Assembly: GCF_002192695.1 (NCBI RefSeq)
Contig: NZ_MTLG01000052.1
Span: 1-64,000 of the forward strand
Length of the DNA: 64,000 bases
DNA from: Achromobacter xylosoxidans
GTDB lineage: Bacteria; Pseudomonadota; Gammaproteobacteria; Burkholderiales; Burkholderiaceae_B
Reading direction: 5' to 3'
A program made the position numbers and the translations under genes. Positions 38,195 through 48,675 of this stretch are shown one piece after another; the stretch's first letter is position 1; each line of letters starts with the position of its first letter. Under the pieces are notes generated by a model. It was not told the DNA's origin, made no database searches, and was given only the letters and a program-made list of their open reading frames with translations.

Positions 38195-39367
38195 CTACTT
38201 CGATAGCACCCGCATGGCCTGTTCCAGGCCGGCGACCGTCACGGGGTACATGCGGCCCTGCATGATGTCGCGCATCAGCGCGATGGACTGGCGGTATTGC
38301 CAGGATGCGGTGGGCTCGGGGTTGAGCCAGACCGATTTCGGCCAGGCGTCCAGCAGGCGGCGCATCCATTCGGCGCCAGGCTCTTTGTTGTAGTGCTCGA
38401 CGGAGCCGCCCGGCTGCAGGATTTCGTAGGGGCTCATGGTGGCGTCGCCGACGATGATCAGGCGCCAATCCGGGTTGTACTTGCGCAGCACGTCCCAGGT
38501 GTCGAAGCGTTCATTCTGGCGCCGGCGGTTGCTTTGCCACAGGCTTTCGTACGGGCAGTTGTGGAAGTAGTAGACCTCCAGGTTGCGGAATTCGCTGCGC
38601 GCCGCCGAAAACAGTTCTTCGACGCGTCCGATGTGGTCGTCCATGCTGCCGCCCACGTCCAGCAGCATCAGCACCTTGACGGTGTTGTGGCGCTCGGGGA
38701 CCATGCGCAGGTCCAGGTGACCGGCATTGCGCGCGGTGCTGGCGATGGTGTCGTCCAGGTCCAGTTCCATTTCGGCGCCTTGCCTTGCGAAGCGCCGCAG
38801 GCGGCGCAGCGCCACCTTGAAGTTGCGCGTGCCCAGCTCGACCTGGTCGTCGTAGTCCTTGAACTGGCGCATGTCCCAGACCTTGACCGCGCTGCGGTTG
38901 CCGGCCGAGTTACCGCCCACGCGTATGCCCTCGGGGTGGTAGCCGCCATTGCCGAAAGGCGAAGAGCCGCCAGTGCCGATCCATTTGCTGCCGCCGGCAT
39001 GGCGTTCCTTCTGTTCTTCCAGGCGCTCCTTGAAGAGCTCCATCAGCTTGTCCCAGCCGTGCTTCTCGATCGCGGCCTTTTCTTCCGGGCTCAGGCTTTT
39101 TTCGAACTGCTTGATGAGCCAGTCCAGCGGGATTTCCTTGCCTGGCGGCAAGGCGGCCGCGATGCCCTTGTAGTAGGCGCCGAAAGCCTTGTCGTAGCGG
39201 TCGTAGAGCGCCTCGTCCTTGACCAGCGTGGCGCGCGCCAGGAAGTAGAACTCGTCCAGCGTGGGCGCCATGAGGTCCTGGCGCAGGGCGTCCACCAGGG
39301 TCAGGTATTCCTTGACCGAGACGGGGAGCTTGTGCGCCCTGAGGTGGTAGAAGAAGTCGATCAGCAT
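38195..39367 (-). CDS. VWA (CoxE-like) domain protein
   Basis: A 390-residue cytoplasmic protein with a von Willebrand A domain in its C-terminal half. The MIDAS-type motif is VLMLLDVGGSMDDH (DxGxS variant), with a later conserved Asp in LIIVGDATMSPYEI. The N-terminal half is helical. It is encoded directly after a MoxR ATPase (28-bp gap), the common AAA-plus/VWA pair thought to act in assembly or metal insertion of a partner complex. The partner here is not obvious. Confidence 0.88.
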   Translation of the reverse strand: MLIDFFYHLRAHKLPVSVKEYLTLVDALRQDLMAPTLDEFYFLARATLVKDEALYDRYDKAFGAYYKGIAAALPPGKEIPLDWLIKQFEKSLSPEEKAAIEKHGWDKLMELFKERLEEQKERHAGGSKWIGTGGSSPFGNGGYHPEGIRVGGNSAGNRSAVKVWDMRQFKDYDDQVELGTRNFKVALRRLRRFARQGAEMELDLDDTIASTARNAGHLDLRMVPERHNTVKVLMLLDVGGSMDDHIGRVEELFSAARSEFRNLEVYYFHNCPYESLWQSNRRRQNERFDTWDVLRKYNPDWRLIIVGDATMSPYEILQPGGSVEHYNKEPGAEWMRRLLDAWPKSVWLNPEPTASWQYRQSIALMRDIMQGRMYPVTVAGLEQAMRVLSK

Positions 39368-39395
39368 GGGCGGGCCGCTGGTGGGTGATGGCGGA

Positions 39396-40277
39396 TCAGC
39401 GGCGCTGGCCGCCGCGCGTCATGGCCGCCAGGCGTTCCAGCAGGTGCACGTCCTGCTCGTTCTTGAGCAGCGCGCCGGCCATCAGCGGCACGGCCGTGGC
39501 CGTGTGCGCGTCGATCTCGGCGGCGGTCGAGCCTTCGGCCAGCAGCAGGCGCAGCCAGTCCAGCAGTTCGGAGGTGGACGGCTTTTTCTTCAGGCCCGGC
39601 GCGTCGCGCAGCGCGAAGAAGGTATCCAGCGCGGCACGCAGCACCTCCTGCTTCAGATGCGGATAGTGCACGGCCACGATGTCGCGCATGGTCTCGCGGT
39701 CGGGGAAGCGGATGTAGTGGAAGAAGCAGCGGCGCAGGAACGCGTCGGGCAGGTCCTTTTCGTTGTTGGACGTGATGATGACCAGCGGACGATGCCGCGC
39801 CGAGATGGTCTCGCGCGTTTCGTACACGTGGAATTCCATGCGGTCCAGTTCACGCAGCAGGTCGTTGGGGAATTCGATGTCGGCCTTGTCGATCTCATCG
39901 ATCAGCAACACCACCGGCTCGGCCGACTGGAAGGCCTGCCACAGCGTGCCCTGCACGATGTAGTTGCGGATGTCGCGGACCTTTTCGTCGCCCAGCTGCG
40001 AGTCGCGCAGGCGCGACACCGCGTCGTATTCGTACAGGCCCTGATGGGCCTTGGTAGTGGACTTGATGTGCCACTGCAGCAGCGGCCGCCCCAGCGCCCG
40101 CGCCACTTCCTCGGCCAGCATGGTCTTGCCGGTGCCGGGTTCGCCCTTGATCAGCAGCGGGCGCTGCAAGGTGAGGGCGGCGTTGACGGCGAGTTTCAGG
40201 TCATCGGTGGCGACATAGTTGTCGGTCCCGTCGAAGCGGTCTGGCGAGGCGGAAGTAGCGGACTGGGCTGCGGACAT
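39396..40277 (-). CDS. MoxR-family AAA+ ATPase
   Basis: A 293-residue AAA+ ATPase. Walker A is GEPGTGKT, Walker B is VVLLIDEIDKADIEFPN, and sensor 1 is VIITSNNEKDLPDAFLRRCF. It forms an operon with the downstream VWA protein and is divergent from the cytochrome c genes across 176 bp. Confidence 0.93.
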   Translation of the reverse strand: MSAAQSATSASPDRFDGTDNYVATDDLKLAVNAALTLQRPLLIKGEPGTGKTMLAEEVARALGRPLLQWHIKSTTKAHQGLYEYDAVSRLRDSQLGDEKVRDIRNYIVQGTLWQAFQSAEPVVLLIDEIDKADIEFPNDLLRELDRMEFHVYETRETISARHRPLVIITSNNEKDLPDAFLRRCFFHYIRFPDRETMRDIVAVHYPHLKQEVLRAALDTFFALRDAPGLKKKPSTSELLDWLRLLLAEGSTAAEIDAHTATAVPLMAGALLKNEQDVHLLERLAAMTRGGQRR

Positions 40278-40453
40278 GGTCTGATGGCTTCTGAGATTTG
40301 ACGGTGATCAATACCATAGTGGAGGTATTAATCCTGAGCAATTATCGTACAATCAGGCGGTTTTGCTTTGGGTTCGACCCGCAACGTGTTTGCCGAGGGC
40401 CTTTTCGTGTGAGCAGGCCCTAGTCCTTAGCCATACCAAGAAGAGCCATTCCA

Positions 40454-40807
40454 ATGAAGTTGCGAACCTCTCTGAAGTACACGGTATCCGTGTTGGCCGC
40501 GTTGGCATCCTGTGCGATCGCCGGCCAGTCTGTTGCTGCTGACGCAGCAGTGGTCGGTAATGTCCAGAACGCCCGCGACAAGGTTTCCATGTGCATCGGT
40601 TGCCACGGCATCGAAGGCTACAAGGCAACGTTTCCCGAGCTGTACCACGTGCCGATGATTGCTGGGCAGAATGCCAAGTACATCGAAACCGCCCTCAACG
40701 AGTACAAGAAAGGCGCGCGCAGCCATCCCACGATGGACGCCATCGCCGGCAGCCTGTCCGACCAGGACATCGCCGATCTGGCCGCGTACTACTCGAATCT
40801 CAAGTAA
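40454..40807 (+). CDS. Periplasmic c-type cytochrome (c553-like)
   Basis: A 117-residue monoheme cytochrome with a Sec signal ending AIAGQSVAADA. The heme site is CIGCHG, and a likely Met ligand is in SHPTMDAIAG before the C-terminal helix SDQDIADLAAYYSNL. It is followed 12 bp later by a second cytochrome of similar design; the two may work together or represent a duplication. Confidence 0.9.
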   Translation: MKLRTSLKYTVSVLAALASCAIAGQSVAADAAVVGNVQNARDKVSMCIGCHGIEGYKATFPELYHVPMIAGQNAKYIETALNEYKKGARSHPTMDAIAGSLSDQDIADLAAYYSNLK

Positions 40808-40819
40808 GGGGGCAAACAC

Positions 40820-41182
40820 ATGAATCGCTACATGCTTGCCCTTGCGGGCGCGACCCTGGCCATGACGGGCGTTGCCGCCCAGGCGCAGGACCTGGCGGCC
40901 GGCAAGGCCGTCTTCGACAAATTCAACTGCGCGTCCTGCCACGGCGCGGACGCCAAGACGGCCGTGGATCCGGCCTATCCGACCCTGGCTGGCCAGCACG
41001 CGGACTACCTGGTCCACGCCCTGAAGGCCTACAAGCGCGGCGCCTCCGGCAGCGCAGCCACGGCCAACGTGCGCAAGAACCCCATCATGGGCGCGTTCGC
41101 GACCCAGTTGTCCGACCAGGACATCTCCAATGTGGCGGCCTGGCTGGCTGCGCAGCCCAGCGACCTGGGCGTGCGTAGGTAA
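40820..41182 (+). CDS. Periplasmic c-type cytochrome (class I)
   Basis: A 120-residue monoheme cytochrome with a signal ending GVAAQAQD. The heme motif is CASCHG and the probable Met ligand is in NPIMGAFATQLSDQDISNVAAWL. Homologous to the preceding gene in layout. It would carry electrons in the periplasm; the redox partners are not encoded nearby. Confidence 0.9.
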   Translation: MNRYMLALAGATLAMTGVAAQAQDLAAGKAVFDKFNCASCHGADAKTAVDPAYPTLAGQHADYLVHALKAYKRGASGSAATANVRKNPIMGAFATQLSDQDISNVAAWLAAQPSDLGVRR

Positions 41183-41209
41183 GCCGTCTGAATCGGTCCC
41201 GGAAACAAG

Positions 41210-41238
41210 AAAGCCCTCGGAGTTCGAGGGCTTTTTTT
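41210..41238 (+). terminator. Terminator of the cytochrome operon
   Basis: AAGCCCTCG-GAGTT-CGAGGGCTT with a T run, 28 bp after the second cytochrome stop. Confidence 0.85.
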
Positions 41239-41384
41239 CCGCCGGGCCGCCCCAAGGAAAAAAGGCCCCCTCGGGGGGGCAGCAAGCCGAAGGCGCAGCG
41301 TGGGGGCTTTTTTTTCCGCCGGGCCGCCCCAAGGGAAAAAGGCCCCCTCGGGGGGCAGCAAGCCGAAGGCGCAGCGTGGGGGGC
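41231..41384. repeat. Two tandem ~76-bp copies of an intergenic repeat
   Basis: Two almost identical units (41231-41306 and 41307-41384) each read: T run, CCGCCGGGCCGCCCCAAG, A run, GGCCCCCTCGGGGGG, CAGCAAGCCGAAGGCGCAGC, GTGGGGG. They differ only in homopolymer lengths. The unit resembles an intergenic repeat I recall from many Burkholderiales genomes. It lies between the cytochrome terminator and the DUF1841 gene, end to end, and contains no gene. Confidence 0.85.
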
Positions 41385-41404
41385 TTTTTAGGCGGGCGCC
41401 AAGT

Positions 41405-41830
41405 TCAGCGGCTGGCGCGCTGGCGGATCAGGTCGATATACGTGTCGCTGTCCAGCGGCGTGCCCAGGCGCTGCGCTTCCCAGACCACCTGGCCCAGGCA
41501 TTCCATGATTTCATGCGCGGCCTGGTGCGCGTCGCCGCGCGCCACCAGCTGCTGGTAGGCCTGCCGGATTCCCGGCGGATGGTCGATGGACAGCTGCTCT
41601 GCAATGGCCAGGTGCATGGACAGGTGCAGAAAGGGGTTGGTGCGGCCCTTTTCCACCGAGTATTCGGCCGTCATGGCCTCGGGGTTTTCCAGGTCGCCGT
41701 GGTACTCGGGATGTTCGATGATCCAGTCCAGCGCGATGGCCTCGAGCGGCGTCAGCACGTCGGAAGCGCGGTGTTTGCGCCAGGTTTCGATAAAGAATTC
41801 GCGGACTTGGTCGCGGGAGGGATTGAACAT
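41405..41830 (-). CDS. DUF1841 family protein
   Basis: A 141-residue uncharacterised cytoplasmic protein matching the DUF1841 pattern: MFNPSRDQVREFFIETWRKH at the start, then EAIALDWIIEHPEYH, and NPFLHLSMHLAIAEQLSID, where His residues could bind metal. No known function. It is divergent from icd. Confidence 0.85.
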   Translation of the reverse strand: MFNPSRDQVREFFIETWRKHRASDVLTPLEAIALDWIIEHPEYHGDLENPEAMTAEYSVEKGRTNPFLHLSMHLAIAEQLSIDHPPGIRQAYQQLVARGDAHQAAHEIMECLGQVVWEAQRLGTPLDSDTYIDLIRQRASR

Positions 41831-42032
41831 CTGAGGGGGCGGAAAACGGGCTGGTGATGCATTATTTTACCGCCGCGCGCGGGCCGTCAGGCCCGCCAGC
41901 CCCTTTGCGATATAGAATTGGTTGCTATCGGCCATCCAGTGCGCGGTTCCCGTGGGCGATCTTCCCCGCCGGAACGGACACTTCCCGATGCCGGCGCGTG
42001 CAGAAAAACCACTCGGAGCAAATGGAGCATTC

Positions 42033-43289
<1,257 letters not shown>

Positions 43290-43317
43290 CTGGCGGCTTG
43301 CCGCCCGCATGTCCAGT

Positions 43318-43349
43318 AAACCCGCCCGCCGTCATGGCGGGCGGGTTTT
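43318..43349 (+). terminator. Terminator of icd
   Basis: AAACCCGCCCGCC-GTCAT-GGCGGGCGGGTTTT, a very stable stem 28 bp after the icd stop. Confidence 0.88.
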
Positions 43350-43412
43350 GTCTGATTAACCAAACTGCATGGCGCGCGTCGCGCTTGTTTCGTTTTTACC
43401 AGGTTGAGTGTA

Positions 43413-44672
43413 GTGCCCCGACTGTACGTTTTCTTGGCCACGTCGCTGGTGGTGTTGGTTCCCGCGCTGGCGTTGACCAGCCCGGTGGGTGGGCCGGCCA
43501 TTGCCTATCTGACCGGTTTGATCGCATTGACGGCGCTAGCCGCCAACGCGATCAAACGCTACGAACCGATGGATTTCCGGGCCTTGTGGCCCATGGCGCT
43601 GGCGCTGCTGCTACCGCTGTTGTGCATGTTCATCACGGCCGCCGTGCGAGGCGTATGGAGCGATTCCGAATTGGAAAAGCTGCTCCGGTTCGCGCTGGCG
43701 CTGCCTGTGCTCTGGCTGTTGCTGAGAGCGCCGCAAGATTGGCTCAAGCAGATCCAGTGGAGCATCTTGACCGGCGCGCTGGCGGGGTCGGCGATGCTGA
43801 TCGTCACCATGAAGCTGTGGGGCCGCGAGGCGGTCGTCGAGATCGGAGGGCGCTACAACGCCGTTTCCTTCGCGAACATGACCCTGCTGTTGGGCATGAT
43901 GTCGCTGTTGTCGATCAGATGGGGGCCGAGCAAGCCCTGGCCGCATTTTGCAACCGGCCTCAAGGTGCTGGCCTTCGGCATGAGCGTGTGGGCGACCTGG
44001 GTTTCCCAAACGCGTAGCAGCTGGATGTTGCTCCCCATCCTGGCGCTGGTGTTTCTGTTGGGGTTGCGCGGCTGGAGCCGTCGGCACAAGGTGTACTGTG
44101 CGCTGGCGGTCAGCGCGGCCCTGGTCGTCAGCGCGGCTGGGCTATGGCATTTCAGCAGTCGCATGCAGGCGGTCAAGACGGATCTGCAGGATTTCACCAC
44201 ATCAGCCGACCGGGACTCCTCGCTCGGCATCCGTTTGCAACTGTGGCGGGCATCCATCGAGATGTTCAAGAAGAGCCCTGTCGTGGGCGTGGGGCCGAGC
44301 AACTTCCGCAAGGAACTGGCCGAGCTCGAGAAGCGCGGGGTGGTGTCGCGCGAAGTCGTCGAAGGCTACGGCGAACCCCACAACGACCTGCTCGCCGCCC
44401 TGTCCGGATACGGGCTGCTGGGCCTGCTGAGCATACTCGCGCTGTATCTGGTGCCGGCCTACATTTTCCTGCGCCGGCTGGCCAGCGATGACCGTGTCAT
44501 ACGCGTCGGCGCGCAATTGGGCTTGCTGTTCTGTCTGGGTTATTGCGCATTCAGCCTGACTGAAATGATGTTCCGCAATATGCGCAGCGTACCGACGTAT
44601 TCCTTGATCGTGGTGGCCCTGATCGCGCTGACCACGCCGCGCTCCGCAGGCGCAGCACGGGCGCCGGCCTAG
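43413..44672 (+). CDS. O-antigen ligase-family (WaaL/Wzy-like) membrane protein
   Basis: A polytopic inner-membrane protein of 419 residues (GTG 43413; TTG 43404 would add three). About ten hydrophobic segments surround the ligase-type periplasmic loop. Conserved pieces are TRSSWMLLPILALVFLLGLRG and PVVGVGPSNFRKELAE...EGYGEPHNDLLAALSGYGLLGL, the H-N motif of the ligase/polymerase superfamily. It would transfer or polymerise glycan on lipid A-core or undecaprenyl carriers. No other polysaccharide genes lie nearby. Confidence 0.85.
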   Translation: MPRLYVFLATSLVVLVPALALTSPVGGPAIAYLTGLIALTALAANAIKRYEPMDFRALWPMALALLLPLLCMFITAAVRGVWSDSELEKLLRFALALPVLWLLLRAPQDWLKQIQWSILTGALAGSAMLIVTMKLWGREAVVEIGGRYNAVSFANMTLLLGMMSLLSIRWGPSKPWPHFATGLKVLAFGMSVWATWVSQTRSSWMLLPILALVFLLGLRGWSRRHKVYCALAVSAALVVSAAGLWHFSSRMQAVKTDLQDFTTSADRDSSLGIRLQLWRASIEMFKKSPVVGVGPSNFRKELAELEKRGVVSREVVEGYGEPHNDLLAALSGYGLLGLLSILALYLVPAYIFLRRLASDDRVIRVGAQLGLLFCLGYCAFSLTEMMFRNMRSVPTYSLIVVALIALTTPRSAGAARAPA

Positions 44673-44711
44673 GAAAGGGCTGTATAAAAGGCGGAATGAA
44701 CCGCCACTACG

Positions 44712-44748
44712 AAAAAACGCAAGGCAAGCGCGCCTTGCGTTTTTTTTA
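44712..44748 (+). terminator. Terminator after the ligase gene
   Basis: ACGCAAGGC-AAGCGC-GCCTTGCGT with flanking A and T runs, 40 bp after the stop codon. Confidence 0.88.
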
Positions 44749-44890
44749 TGGGCTTTGCGCTAGATCAAGCGCGTCGCGCTGGCTTGGCGAAAACCCTGGT
44801 GCTGTCCCTTATTCTGACGGAACAAATACATAAAACGTCACATTCTGCCTTGATTAGTTTCATGGCCGGATGAACAAGGATAAGAGGACT

Positions 44891-46432
44891 ATGAAAAATT
44901 CCAGCTTGCGCAGGGAGCTGCTGTGGTTCGTGTTCGCGGTCGGCGCCGTTGTGCTGGCCTTGGGCGCCTGGGACGCCTGGGAGCGCCGCGCCGAGATGGT
45001 GGCCGAGCGCAAGACCGAACTGCGCCACGTCCTCGATCTGGCATCCAGCATCGTGCGCAACGGCAAGCAAAGCGTGCGCGAGGGCATGCCTCAGGAGGAG
45101 GCCAAGCGCAATGTGGCGCGCCGGCTGGCGCAACTGCGCTATGGCGCGGACGGTTACGTGGGCGCCTTCGGCGACGGCTATGACCTGCTGGTGCATCCCG
45201 ATCCCAAGCTGGTCGGCACCAACGTCCGTTCCGTCAAGGACAGCGCAGGGCAGCCGATCTTCGAAAACCTCTACGCCCAGGGCAAGGCTGGCGGCGGCTA
45301 TACGCGCTACCAATTCCCGCGGCCAGGAACGGAACAGGCGCTGCCCAAGATCAGTTACGCCGCCTACGACGCCGACTGGGGCTGGCTGTTGTTCACGGGC
45401 CTGTATGTGGATGACGTCGATCAGGCGTTCTACGCCACCTTGTGGCGGCAGGGCGGGGTGACGCTCGGCCTCCTGGTGCTGCTGTTGGCGGCGGCGCTGC
45501 GCTTTTTCCGCGCGCACATCCTCGGTCCGCTGGATCAGGCGGTGGCGGTATGCGAACGCGTGGCCAATGGTGATCTGTCCGGCAGCGTGCCGCGCAACCA
45601 GCGTGGCGAGATCGGGCGCCTGTTCGACGCGCTGGCGCGGATGCAGGAGCGCCTGGACGGGGCGGTGCGCAGCATCGTGCATTCCACCACCTCGATCGCC
45701 GCAGCCTCGCGGCAGATCGCGGCGGGCAGCATGGACCTGTCGGACCGCACCGAGAAGCAGGCCGCCGCGCTGGAGCAGACGGCCGCCAGCGTGGAACAGA
45801 TCACCGCGACCGCCCAGCAGAGCGCGCAACATGTGCGCGAGGTCAGCGCGCTGGCCGGCCAGGCGGCGCAGCTGGCGCGGCAGGGCAGCGATGAAACCCA
45901 GCATGCCATCGACGCCATGCGCGAAATTTCACATAGTTCGCAGCGCATCGACGAGATCATCCGGCTGATCGACGAGATCGCGTTCCAGACCAACATCCTG
46001 GCATTGAACGCCGCGGTGGAAGCAGCGCGGGCCGGAGAACAGGGCCGGGGCTTCGCGGTGGTGGCGGGCGAGGTGCGCGCGCTGGCTCAACGCTCGGCCA
46101 CCGCCGCCAAGGAAATCAAGACGCTGATCGAAGCGTCGGCGGATTCGGTGGCGCGTGGCAGCCAGCGCGTGGAACAGGCCAGCGCGACGATGGGTAATGT
46201 GCTGGAGTCGGCCGCCACCAGCGCGCCGCTGATGGGCGAGATCGCCACGGCCTCGGCGGAGCAGAGCGTGGGCATAGAGCAGATCAACCAGGCCGTGACG
46301 CATCTGGACGGGGTGACGCAGCAGAACGCGGCGCTGGTGGAAGAGTTCGCCGCGTCGGCTGCCGCCCTGCGCGATCAGGCGGGCGAACTGGCGAACGCGG
46401 TGTCCGTCTTCAGGCTGTCTGCAGCCGGCTAG
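44891..46432 (+). CDS. Methyl-accepting chemotaxis protein
   Basis: A chemoreceptor of 513 aa. An N-terminal membrane helix ([19 protein letters not shown]) is followed by a periplasmic single Cache-type domain (residues ~35-175: [42 protein letters not shown]), a second helix, HAMP, and the signalling tip [35 protein letters not shown]. There is no C-terminal CheR-binding pentapeptide. ATG 44891 is preferred because it follows AAGAGGACT; ATG 44870 is in frame. Its last 23 bp overlap the convergent aldolase gene. Confidence 0.92.
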   Translation: MKNSSLRRELLWFVFAVGAVVLALGAWDAWERRAEMVAERKTELRHVLDLASSIVRNGKQSVREGMPQEEAKRNVARRLAQLRYGADGYVGAFGDGYDLLVHPDPKLVGTNVRSVKDSAGQPIFENLYAQGKAGGGYTRYQFPRPGTEQALPKISYAAYDADWGWLLFTGLYVDDVDQAFYATLWRQGGVTLGLLVLLLAAALRFFRAHILGPLDQAVAVCERVANGDLSGSVPRNQRGEIGRLFDALARMQERLDGAVRSIVHSTTSIAAASRQIAAGSMDLSDRTEKQAAALEQTAASVEQITATAQQSAQHVREVSALAGQAAQLARQGSDETQHAIDAMREISHSSQRIDEIIRLIDEIAFQTNILALNAAVEAARAGEQGRGFAVVAGEVRALAQRSATAAKEIKTLIEASADSVARGSQRVEQASATMGNVLESAATSAPLMGEIATASAEQSVGIEQINQAVTHLDGVTQQNAALVEEFAASAAALRDQAGELANAVSVFRLSAAG

Positions 46433-47309
46433 GCGAGCCTTGCACCACGCTCATGGCCCGTTGCAGGCGTTGTCCAAGCTCGCGGCTGGCGCTGGTCATG
46501 GGCATGCGCAGCTCGTCGGCGATGAGTCCCTGCATGGCGAGGACGCGCTTGATGGGCGCGGGATTGGGTTCGGCAAACAGCAGGCGGATCAGGCCGCGCA
46601 GCGGCTCGAACAGCTCGCGCGCGGCCTCCGCGTGGCCTTCGCGGGCCAGTTGCATGACCTCGACATAGCGCTCGGGAAAGATATGCGCGGCGGCCGGGAT
46701 GGCGCCGCCGCCGCCGGCCAGGAAGTGGTCCAGCAGGGCCAGGTCCTCGCCGCATAGCGGGGTCAGCGCGCTGCGCCGGTTCAGCGCCGCCAGCACCGAG
46801 GGATTGCATTCCTTCACGGCGCTGAAGTTGGGCAGCGCCGCCAACGCCTCCATGGTTTCGACCGTCATCGTTACGCCGGTGCGCTTGGGGATGTTGTACA
46901 GGATGATGGGCCGCTCCGTGGCCCAGGCGATCTGCCGGTAATGCCAAAGAATGCCGGCCTGCGACGGACCCAGGTAGTAGGGCGGCGGCACCAGATAGCC
47001 GGCCGGCTGGTACTTGTCCAGGCGGCGGATTGCGGTCGCGACGCCGCGCGTATCCACGCCGCCGGCGCCGAATACCAGCGGCAGCGCGTGCGGATCGCTC
47101 GATATGGCTTCTATCATGTCGACCTTTTCCGGCACGCTGAGCAGGTTGCCCTCGCCGGTGGAGCCAAACAGCACCAGGCCGGCGATACCCGCGTTGCGGT
47201 AGTAGCGGGCCAGCGCCTGCGCGGCGTCCAGGTCCACATAGCCGCCGCGCAGCGGCGTGACCATGGGCAGCCAGAGGCCCTCGAATGCGGTCTTGCGTGG
47301 CATGTCCAT
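46410..47309 (-). CDS. Dihydrodipicolinate synthase (DapA)-family aldolase/lyase
   Basis: A TIM-barrel class I aldolase of 299 aa. [23 protein letters not shown] is the family signature. The tyrosine is in [12 protein letters not shown], and the Schiff-base Lys is in [12 protein letters not shown]. It could be a true DapA, but paralogues (N-acetylneuraminate lyase, KDG aldolase, hydroxyproline-pathway enzymes) share these marks. It is not beside other lysine genes; its neighbour is the small protein encoded 3 bp upstream. I leave the symbol blank. Confidence 0.85.
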   Translation of the reverse strand: MDMPRKTAFEGLWLPMVTPLRGGYVDLDAAQALARYYRNAGIAGLVLFGSTGEGNLLSVPEKVDMIEAISSDPHALPLVFGAGGVDTRGVATAIRRLDKYQPAGYLVPPPYYLGPSQAGILWHYRQIAWATERPIILYNIPKRTGVTMTVETMEALAALPNFSAVKECNPSVLAALNRRSALTPLCGEDLALLDHFLAGGGGAIPAAAHIFPERYVEVMQLAREGHAEAARELFEPLRGLIRLLFAEPNPAPIKRVLAMQGLIADELRMPMTSASRELGQRLQRAMSVVQGSPSRLQTA

Positions 47310-47312
47310 GAC

Positions 47313-47636
47313 TTACTGCACCGTCATGGCGTGCGCGGGACGCACCGGGCCGAACTCGGCGCGGGGCAGGCCGGACATTACGGCGTGCATCAGCGCGTCC
47401 AGTTGGCCGCGTTCGCATTGCAGCTGCAGCACGCTTTGCGCATGCGCGTGATCCACCGACAGCACGTAGACGCCGATGCGCTCGCCCAGCGCGCGGTGCA
47501 GCGCCAGTCGCACGTTCAGCGCGTCCAGCGTATCTATCCTGATGGTCAGCGCGACCAGATCGGCACGGGCTTGGGTGCGCTGCGCGGGCAGGATATCGGG
47601 CATGGGGGCGTGGCGGGCTTGCAGTCGGGGGATCAT
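47313..47636 (-). CDS. Small protein, possible ACT-like regulatory domain
   Basis: A 107-residue protein; ATG 47603 would shorten it to 96. The region ADLVALTIRIDTLDALNVRLALHRALGERIGVYVLSVDHAHAQSVLQLQCE has the strand-helix-strand alternation of small ligand-binding folds such as ACT domains. I cannot assign it firmly. Its stop lies 3 bp before the DapA-like start, which suggests one operon. No strong ribosome site is visible. Confidence 0.55.
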   Translation of the reverse strand: MIPRLQARHAPMPDILPAQRTQARADLVALTIRIDTLDALNVRLALHRALGERIGVYVLSVDHAHAQSVLQLQCERGQLDALMHAVMSGLPRAEFGPVRPAHAMTVQ

Positions 47637-47781
47637 GGCGGGTAGCGGGATCGGAGGCGCCGCTGGCGGCGTTCCGGGGGATCCGGTTGGTTGATGACGG
47701 TTCCACTATAGGAAGCGCGCCGTAAATCCTGCCAATAAAAGCGGACGTGGCGCGTAAAAAACGCGTCAACGTCCGGGGCGC

Positions 47782-48558
47782 TCAGAACGTCTTGGTCAGC
47801 GACAGCAAACCTGTCGCGCGGCCCATGTCGCGGCCGCGCGTATTGGTGTAGACGGCGCGGTCGGCGTTGGTGTCCAGATAGGCCAGCGATACCGACAGGC
47901 CCTGGCCGAAGTCCTTCGTCAGCCCCAGCTTCCAGTCCGTGTACGAACCGTTGTCGACGTTGCGCACTTCCTGGCGGCCCACGTGAGCGTTGACGGTCAG
48001 GCCCCAGACGCCCGTGTCGAAGTTGCCGGACAGGTCGAAGTACTGGCTGTATTTGCTGTCCGCGAAGCCGAACAGATTGGTCATGGCGATGGAATACTTG
48101 AACATCACCGGTCCGTAGCCGATGCCGGCGTAGAGCTCGGTGGTGTCGGGACTGGTGTAGCCGGACGGATAGTCGCCGGGATAGTAGTACTGCAGGATGC
48201 CCAGGTCCACGGGCACGTCTTGCGCGAGATTGCCTTTGTAGCCGCCGTAGAAGTCCATTTCCACGGGGGCGGAGACTGCGCTGTTGCTATCGTTGAGCCA
48301 GCTGATGCTGGAGTTCCAGTTGCCCAGGTAGAAGCCGCTGGCGTGGGCCAGGTCGAATCCGCCCTGGATGGCGGGCTTGTTATTGCTTTGCATCAGGCCG
48401 CGATAGCGGTATTGGCTGGCCAGGGTGATGTTGGCCGTCAATGTGAGGTCGGACGCGGCGGGCGCTGCGTCGGCGGGCGCGTCGGCGGCCAGTGCGTTGC
48501 CGGCTTGCGCGGCGGCCAGGGTCAGCAGCGCGAACGCGGCCAGGGTGTGGCGGGGCAT
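47782..48558 (-). CDS. TorF-family putative porin
   Basis: An outer-membrane beta-barrel protein of 258 residues. The signal peptide is MPRHTLAAFALLTLAAAQAG...ALA, and the mature part opens LTLTANITLASQYRYRGLMQSNNKPAIQGGFDL, typical of the TorF/TIGR02001 family. It ends in a phenylalanine (TGLLSLTKTF), as barrels do. Start ATG 48558 follows AGGAACACCCCC. The transported solute is unknown. It is downstream of kdpE on the same strand, with a 117-bp gap. Confidence 0.88.
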   Translation of the reverse strand: MPRHTLAAFALLTLAAAQAGNALAADAPADAAPAASDLTLTANITLASQYRYRGLMQSNNKPAIQGGFDLAHASGFYLGNWNSSISWLNDSNSAVSAPVEMDFYGGYKGNLAQDVPVDLGILQYYYPGDYPSGYTSPDTTELYAGIGYGPVMFKYSIAMTNLFGFADSKYSQYFDLSGNFDTGVWGLTVNAHVGRQEVRNVDNGSYTDWKLGLTKDFGQGLSVSLAYLDTNADRAVYTNTRGRDMGRATGLLSLTKTF

Positions 48559-48675
48559 GGGGGTGTTCCTAGAGTGGGATCGGACCGCAACAATAGGAGC
48601 AACCGCATAAAGGCCGAGACAAGACTTGCGGGCTGCGCGTAAACGCGGCGTCAACGCGCGCCCGCCGCGCCGGCC

